DNA of 64,000 bases, taken from Lepidostoma basale. Taxonomy: Eukaryota; Arthropoda; Insecta; Trichoptera; Lepidostomatidae. The notes under the pieces are model-generated. The model was not told the origin of the DNA and did not search any database. It was given only the letters and a program-made list of their open reading frames with translations. Both the position numbers and the translations under genes were made by a program. The stretch lies in contig JAHDVF020000240.1 of assembly GCA_022606425.2 (NCBI GenBank), forward strand, positions 1,922,001-1,986,000, in the 5' to 3' direction. Of this stretch, positions 58,590 through 64,000 are shown in pieces (the stretch's first letter is position 1; the number at the start of each line of letters is the position of its first letter).

Positions 58590-58968
58590 AAAAATCAAAG
58601 TTATTTAATTAAACAGTTTAAAATGTTAAGGCATCGTAGTGTTTCGGCCAAAACAATGGACTATTTCATTAAAACTAAATACATCAAATTACTGTTCTGT
58701 CTTAAATGCATTTATTCAGCAAATCGTGAATGCATCTCAAGTATTTTTTACGTCTTAGATAGTCCCAATATTAAAGTAAATTTTTTTAATGTCAATTAAA
58801 GTTTTTTTTAAATGTTTTTTTTTTAAATAGTCCATTGTTTTGGCAGAAACACCTTAACATTTTAAACTGTGAAATTTAATAACTTTGTTTTATGTATCAC
58901 AATTGTATTTTATTTTACGCGACAGCTGTTTCGTCAAACTATGTTGACATCATCAGGTGTTTCTTTTT
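58590..58968. repeat. HH1 outer ends and a minus-strand arm
   Basis: 58610-58665 ends GTGTTTCGGCCAAAACAATG as a plus arm end. 58825-58965 is a minus arm with a core at about 58917-58962: CTGATGA, T, stem II GTCAA/TTGAC, GAAA, ACAGCTGT, GTC, and the outer word TTTATGTATCACAATTGTAT of the subfamily seen at 44415-44710. Confidence 0.72.
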
Positions 58969-59059
58969 TATATACTTTTACACGACACACACAGTGTTGG
59001 AAAATCATTTTAAGTAAATCTGTATACATCTTTGAAGTTGTTATAATAATCAATAGATT

Positions 59060-59228
59060 TATTATAACAAATGATAACATGGCATGGTATGACCAAGTTA
59101 ACTTCAATCATGTTTGAAGTAGAATTAAATGATGACAGTGATTGTCACGAAGTGTGAGTGTAGAAGAGGCGCGAGAGTTATGTCATGATAGAACAGAGTG
59201 GTGGAAACGGTGTGATGGTTAGTTAGAA
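59060..59228 (+). mobile_element. TTAG-family LINE 3' end, divergent subfamily
   Basis: GTGTAGAAGAGGCGCGAGAG, TTATGTCATGATAGAACAGA and GTGTGATGGTTAGTTAG resemble the divergent copy at 20554-21106. Decayed. Confidence 0.65.
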
Positions 59229-59515
59229 TGTTAGTTATGAATCTTCTTCTCCGGTCTCAATCTAATGATTGGTCTGCAGCAAGACGACGCATTTCCTTTT
59301 CCACTCCGCTCGGTCCTCGGTAACTCTTTTAAACTCCACATAAGAGGTGCAGCCCATATCTCGGCAAATGTGGTCTAGGTACTCTTGGCGAGGTCGTCCT
59401 CTGCCAATCGATCCCTCGACCATTCCCTCCAACACATTATGCAGGAAACATTCGTGTCGCAACACATGACTAATCCATCTTGCGCGCCTCTCCGCTATGG
59501 TGTTCAACATGTGCC
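59228..59515 (-). mobile_element. LINE C-terminus, GCETW family
   Basis: The minus-strand frame reads MLNTIAERRARWISHVLRHE, CFLHNVLEGMVEGSIGRGRP, RQEYLDHICRDMGCTSYVEF, KRVTEDRAEWKRKCVVLLQT. It is the tail of the same family as 5635-6146. It is cut at the 5' side at 59515. Confidence 0.82.
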
Positions 59516-59519
59516 TACT

Positions 59520-60055
59520 CTACTCCAGTTATCAATAGATAAATCAAAATTTATTATAAGTTAGGTTATGTAAGGTAAGGTAGGTCCAACCCTGTTGGAA
59601 TATCGCAGACTCGATCGTGAAACGTATAACTATCTTATAATACTGCGAAATGATCCCCCTCGGAACCCGTCGGCTGCATTCAGTTTGCTCAGCAAACATC
59701 ACTCGGATAATGTAATTACTCTAAAAGCTTGGCTAACGTTTATTTAAAATGCGGGCAGTACTCGCCTCTATCGGCGAGTATCATATCGGGGCTCGCTGGA
59801 GCGGGCAATTTTCTAAGTCGATAACGCAGATTCATTTAATCAGGCGATTGTAATTGGCCGTTCCATTGTTATTCGATAAGCACTTTCCGCTAATTAATAG
59901 ACGGCCTATTTCATATTGAAATCCGTTGTTAAGGTTTTTGAGCCGATTGCTAATGGGGGCAAATAATGACGGTATATCAATGAAATCATTGACAATACTG
60001 CTCCGGAACGGAAGACGAATTTACATATTTGTTAAAACAAAATTTAATTTTAGAT
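59520..60055. other. Unique GC-balanced segment, regulatory-looking
   Basis: 59590-60000 has no repeat match. It is rich in TAAT and CATTGTT words (for example CATTTAATCAGGCGATTGTA, GCTAATTAATAGACGG), which are typical homeodomain and Sox-like sites. No frame is convincing. It is a candidate conserved non-coding element; this is inference. Confidence 0.3.
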
Positions 60056-60059
60056 TAAC

Positions 60060-60245
60060 CTAAGGTAATCCATTGTTTTGGCGGAAACATTTTGATATTT
60101 CAACATTATTAACCGTTTAATTAAAATACTGTTATTACTCGTATATCACAATTGATCTAATTTCTATAAAATTGTCGCGGCAGCTGTTTCGCTAAACAAT
60201 GTTAGCGTTATCAGGTGTTTCAATCAACTAAACTAACACCCGTAG
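60060..60245 (-). repeat. HH1 arm, minus strand, compensated stem II
   Basis: The outer end is AATCCATTGTTTTGGCGGAA. Core (about 60176-60222, minus): CTGATAA, C, stem II GCTAA/TTTAGC around CATTG, GAAA, ACAGCTG then CCG. G8 of the box is mutated. Stem II differs from other copies by paired changes. Confidence 0.7.
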
Positions 60246-60534
60246 ACTGGAATTTCATCTGAAATCATATACTCGTATTTTTAGTTTTATCAATATTTTA
60301 TTGTAAGCATTAATAATTATTTGTGGCCTGCCTCATAAATCAGTTAACTCTACAGTATATTAAATATTAAAGTATCATTTAATTTCTTTTCTTGGATATA
60401 AATAAGTTGATTTGGGGTTAAATTATAGGGATAAATTATGATATTTCAGTAATATACAGGATATCCTTGACAATAATACACAAGATAATATTTCAGTAAT
60501 ATACAAGATATCACATTGACAAGTCTAAATGAGG

Positions 60535-60840
60535 GAGTGTGGTAGTTATCCGTGGCTCTATCCTACGGCATTTCTTTAAAAATGCTCGGAACCAAATGTC
60601 TACAGCTTCGAAGAGATGGACATCAAAATAATCCATTTATTTAGATTAATCAGGGGATGTTATGAGAACTCGGCCGTGCTGGAGGATGTTGTTTTTTTTG
60701 TCCCCGATAGATATCTCCGACAGCGACAGCACAGATTGTTTTACCTACCGGTCACCAAAACCAATCTGCCTCTGGTGACACCGATGAGAAGAGCAATTAG
60801 TCTGCTGAACGCGGTCTCTCTTAGACATTACTGCACTAAT
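60535..60840 (+). mobile_element. Jockey-like LINE C-terminus
   Basis: The frame ENSAVLEDVVFFVPDRYLRQ, RQHRLFYLPVTKTNLPLVTP, MRRAISLLNAVSLRHYC matches the minus-strand copies at 35406-35819 and 39893-40230. The preceding LQLRRDGHQ is another block of the family. It lacks the (TGATT)n tail. Confidence 0.78.
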
Positions 60841-60881
60841 ATATTTCTAATAATAATTAAGTTTATTGCGTTTCGTCATAT

Positions 60882-61266
60882 CGTCACCTGAGAGTAAAAA
60901 GGTTCCAACTGACAAAAGTAAAAAGCTGATAAAAATCAAGTGAAAGTTTTGTTGGTTTCGGGTGTGTATCTTGAAATAAAGGGGTTTTATTCCAATTTCC
61001 AGCGATTATTTTACCGAGAAACGTAAAAATTTTGTCTGGCAACAGTTGGAATAATAAAGTTATAAGTTTAAATTAATCCTTCTTCAGTGAATCGTGTGTT
61101 TTGAATGATCAGATGGAACTAGATTATTTTCGTTACATCAAAATGACGATACTTTTACATGTTTTTTTTAATTGTACCTATAGATAAGGTTAGTAAGAAC
61201 CCTTTTCACGAAAAAAAGTCAAATGTGAAATTTTGTTAGTTGGAACCATCTTATTCTCAGGTGACG
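60882..61266. mobile_element. 385-bp MITE with the ends of the 21291-23832 transposon
   Basis: Ends CGTCACCTGAGAGTAAAAAG and GGTTCCAACTGACAAAAG, mirrored at the right (GTTGGAACCATCTTATTCTC, AGGTGACG). ATAT is duplicated at 60878-60881 and 61267-61270. The internal part matches 23540-23832, that is, the right end of the large element. Non-coding deletion derivative. Confidence 0.85.
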
Positions 61267-61424
61267 ATATGAATAATTCATTCGCAAGTCCAGTTATTTA
61301 GCATATACTTTAGACTTAAGGAATGTTTAATATGTTTAGTATCATCACGATCGTCCATCCATCCCCCGGCGTTTCGCGAACTCGAGGGACGCTCGTAATC
61401 ACTTAAACTCGGGAGTTGTCTATT

Positions 61425-61515
61425 TACAGAGCCGCCGACCGACATCGCCGATCGCTGCCCGGCAACCCGGGAACCCGGGAACCCGGGACCACCCCCGGGA
61501 TTCTGGGATAAACCG
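61425..61515. repeat. GC-rich segment with AACCCGGG tandem repeat
   Basis: AACCCGGG is repeated three times in phase at about 61463-61488, inside a short GC-rich island. Possible slippage; no known role. Confidence 0.75.
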
Positions 61516-61704
61516 AAACGTCTTGTGAGATTGTCTGACTTCTGAAGCAGAAATTAAATTCATTGTCGAATTCTTCCTTTGAACACGTGTACCACAAAAG
61601 TGAAAATATTCGTATTTTCACATTTACTTTCTCACATTTTACTATTTTTATCAACTATGATTACCACCCGAAACGTTTTTGTGAGAAAATATAATGCTCT
61701 TAAT

Positions 61705-62359
61705 GTAATGATTTTTGAAAAATAAGAAATCATGACAGTCAGCAACAAGATGTTCGTGTAGTCAAGTAGATGAGTTCGTATATTTAGGTAGTATGTTTAC
61801 AAGAGATATTGAAAGAAGGGTCGGGGCAGGCAACAAAGTGAATGGTGCACTTAAAGTTGTCATCGCAAACAAAAATCTATCCAAAAAAGCTAGAATGGCA
61901 GTGCACAATGGTGTTCTTCTACCGACCCTTGTGTATGGAAGCGAAGCATGGAACTGGCTAAAGAAGGATGAAAGTAGAATAAATGCAGTAGAAATGAAAT
62001 CTCTTGTTGAATGAGAGAAGTGAATGCGGTGCGAATGATGGTGTTTTAAACAAAATAATGAAAAGATCATCAAGATGGTTTGGACATATGGAAAGCAAGA
62101 ATCGTAAAAAAATATATGTTTTCTATGTAAATGGAACCAGAAAAAGCGGAAGACCGAGGAAAACGTGGCACGATCAAATAAATCAAATATTGAATGTCGG
62201 CCATGTGAGGAGTCAGAGAAATCGACGCGCGTGCATGACACGATGTATGAATGTTGAGAAAGCAAGAGTAATATGTCAGGAAAAAAATGTGTGACAGTCC
62301 ATTCTTTCTGCCTACCCCTTCGGGGAGACGACGTGATGGTTAGTTAGTTAGTGAGTTAG
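61705..62359 (+). mobile_element. TTAG-tailed LINE with 12-bp target duplication
   Basis: AATGCTCTTAAT is duplicated at 61693-61704 and 62360-62371. Coding remnants: FTRDIERRVGAGNKVNGALK, VVIANKNLSKKARMAVHNGV, YGSEAWNWLKKDESRINAVE, then a deletion of the RMC segment and frame change, SGRPRKTWHDQINQILNVGH. Tail GTTAGTTAGTTAGTGAGTTAG. Confidence 0.9.
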
Positions 62360-62374
62360 AATGCTCTTAATTTT

Positions 62375-62880
62375 TTTATTTATTCATAAAGCTTTCTTTC
62401 GCACTTCTTATATATGCATTTATTTTATTACAATTTGTTAAATGTTATGTGATGAATTGAAATAGTTAATATCTACTTCGCATGCATAAAATCTATTAAA
62501 AAATTATAATACATCAATTATCGTGTCATTGCTATCAGATATCACACAATCCTTTGTAGTTATTGTAAATAAGTGCCATAGCAGTAATTCTGTTGAGCCG
62601 AATGTATCGCTTTTGTTGAGCCACACGCTATCGACATTATACTGAACTATTAATATTAAAGACAACCTATTACTGACTTACTCCATTAAAATATTCACCA
62701 ATCCATGATTATTATCGTTTTCTTTGGTAACTGATTTGTCTTGAATCTACTCCAAATTATTATATATGACAATTTTAAAACAATTTCCAATGATACTCGC
62801 ACTTCAAATTCTTGTCAAATCAAGTTTTATAATAAAATTTAAACTCTCTGTTATATTGAACAGTTATCAAATATAATATT
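62375..62880. other. AT-rich stretch, nothing recognised
   Basis: No repeat match or gene was found. Confidence 0.35.
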
Positions 62881-62884
62881 TACT

Positions 62885-63200
62885 CATAATTTATATGAAC
62901 GAAAACATCTGTTTTCTAGAAATTTTAATATATTTTATGGGAATGACGTGTTTTGTCTTGCTAAGGCATTATCAAATGTGACATGCAGTTGATCACACCT
63001 ATTTATTACTAGCTTAGTAAAGCGAAATATGTAATTCACATAAAATATATTGAAACTTCTAAAAAATACGTTTTTATTCGCATTAATTATTTACTATGGA
63101 ATAATTAATACGAATGAAAACGTCAGTTTTCTAGAAGTTTTACTATATTTAATGGGAATGACACGTTTCGCCCTTCGAAGGCATTGTCAAATGTGACGAA
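62885..63200. repeat. HH3 arms in a row (left, right, left)
   Basis: Left arm 62890-62990, right arm 63000-63090 and a second left arm 63095-63200. The last has a minus core: TTGACAA, T, GCC/GGGC around TTCGAA, GAAA, ACGTGT, GTCA. The middle one keeps GCGAAATATG only. Confidence 0.6.
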
Positions 63201-63290
63201 ACTTCAACTCGTTGTAGTTTATATACACTAGTAAATGGAATAGAATATGGTAATTAACGAAAATTGATGAGACTTTAACACTTTACAAAT

Positions 63291-63457
63291 GATTCCATAT
63301 TTGATTGATTTGTTCGTGCCACGTTTTCCTCGGCTTAACTCTATTTCTAGCTCCGTTCACGCCGTTTACACATACCATCTTTACCATTCTGTCTTTTCTC
63401 ATTCTTTCCTTGTGTCCAAACCATCTTAATAACCTTTTCCTTATTTTGTTCATTATT
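63291..63457 (-). mobile_element. TTAG-family LINE fragment
   Basis: Minus-strand matches: AAAATAAGGAAAAGGTTATT, AAGATGGTTTGGACACAAGG, ATGGTATGTGTAAACGGCGT, GAACGGAGCTAGAAATAGAG. Both ends missing. Confidence 0.8.
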
Positions 63458-63509
63458 TATTTATTTATTATTATGATGATTTGTATTTTAAGTGCGCCGT
63501 TTTGTAAAA

Positions 63510-64000
63510 TTAATTACTCCAAAGGTGCACTAGGAAATGACTGACCGAACAGATGTTTCTTAAATTTAACGTCACTATCCTCATACTTAATACTAACATG
63601 GAGGCTATTCCACGCCAACGGACCCGCAACGCTGAACAACAATAAAAACATGCTTTATTGGCTCTGACTGGAATCGCTATGTTGTTTGCACTTGTTTCTA
63701 CTGATCGGAGTGAACGTTGCCTTTCCGTTGGCATGGGTGTCACGCAGAGGTCCGATATATACGCTGGCGCTCTCTGGTGTCGAGCCTTAAACACTGTCAA
63801 ACACAATTTATATTTTACTCGCTCTCGGATTTTAAGCCAATGAAGGTCCTTCAGGAGCGGCGTGATATGACAGTATTTTTGTTGCCCCATAATCAATCGG
63901 GAAGCAGCATTAAATACGCTTTGTATTCTGCTTAATTGATTATTTGGCAATCCAGCGCACATTCCGTTGCAATAATCTAACCGTGACACTACAAAAGAAT
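63510..64000 (-). mobile_element. CR1/L2-like LINE C-terminus, runs off the window
   Basis: The minus-strand frame (from 63989) reads MSRLDYCNGMCAGLPNNQLS, RIQSVFNAASRLIMG, HITPLLKDLHWLKIRERVKY, KLCLTVFKARHQRAPAYISD and RSLRSVE. SRLDYCN, GLP, HITP-x-L-x-x-LHWL and YK-x-x-L are the hallmark blocks of the region after the reverse transcriptase in CR1/L2-type LINEs. The end near A-FYCCSALRVRW (expected RAF-x-x-A-P-x-LWN) is frame-shifted. The upstream RT domain would lie beyond 64000. Confidence 0.85.

Noticed and set aside
1..64000. CRISPR array, bacterial operons, riboswitches
   Set aside because: No regular spacer pattern and no ribosome-binding-site plus gene structure; the window is eukaryotic.

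Overview
The window looks like lepidopteran (moth or butterfly) nuclear DNA and holds no complete host gene. It is AT-rich and eukaryotic. It carries the 3' motif GGCCAATGTCCAGCAGTGGA (about 7757) and diverged relatives near 20320, 34090 and 42410; this motif is, from general knowledge, ubiquitous in Lepidoptera. It also has many LINE 3' ends of the RGRPRKTW type and tRNA-derived SINEs. The longest open frame (50776-51723) is a retrotransposon reverse transcriptase. The only stretch that resembles a host exon is a small cysteine-rich frame behind a splice acceptor at 52194-52367. I read the window as intergenic or long-intron DNA built from nested mobile elements, with islands of unique, more GC-balanced sequence (about 1525-1710, 5150-5395, 16780-17110, 29205-29460, 37640-38200, 49660-49990, 59560-60020).

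Layout. (1) A LINE family with a (TTAG)n 3' tail occurs on both strands throughout. At least eight copies are bounded by short direct repeats of 9-12 bp, so individual 5'-truncated insertions can be delimited to the base (577-960, 20554-21106, 26776-27332, 36942-37348, 50710-51739, 53931-54426, 61705-62359). A short non-autonomous element with the same 3' end sits at 7340-7445, 18247-18576 and 54440-54590. (2) Several other LINE families are present as 3' fragments with (GAA)n or (TGATT)n tails. (3) DNA transposons: a pogo-like element with its catalytic centre deleted (8562-9859); a 2.5-kb terminal-inverted-repeat element with 4-bp target duplications and remnants of a transposase-like protein (21291-23832) with a 385-bp MITE relative (60882-61266); and a 258-bp MITE (2955-3212). 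(4) SINEs with tRNA-like heads lie at 39643-40720.

The most striking feature is a set of about a dozen unrelated fold-back repeat families. Most are inverted pairs of arms, and each arm carries the core of a hammerhead ribozyme: a CTGANGA-like box, a base-paired stem II, GAAA, a short palindromic stem III (ACCGGT, ACATGT, ACTAGT, ACAGCTGT, ACGT) and a GUC or GUU cleavage triplet. I label them HH1-HH12. The sequence at 7470-7524 folds as a full three-stem hammerhead with a 6-bp stem I and a 10-bp stem II. In HH1, stem II changes in a compensated way between copies (GCCAAC/GTTGGC, GTCAAC/GTTGAC, GCTAA/TTTAGC). Hammerheads are known in Penelope-like elements and retrozymes; I infer that these repeats are non-autonomous relatives. 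No Penelope-type reverse transcriptase or GIY-YIG gene is visible here.

Nothing suggests an operon or a host pathway. The elements interact by nesting: LINEs inserted into hammerhead arms, a SINE-like element inserted into a LINE, and chimeric joins between families.
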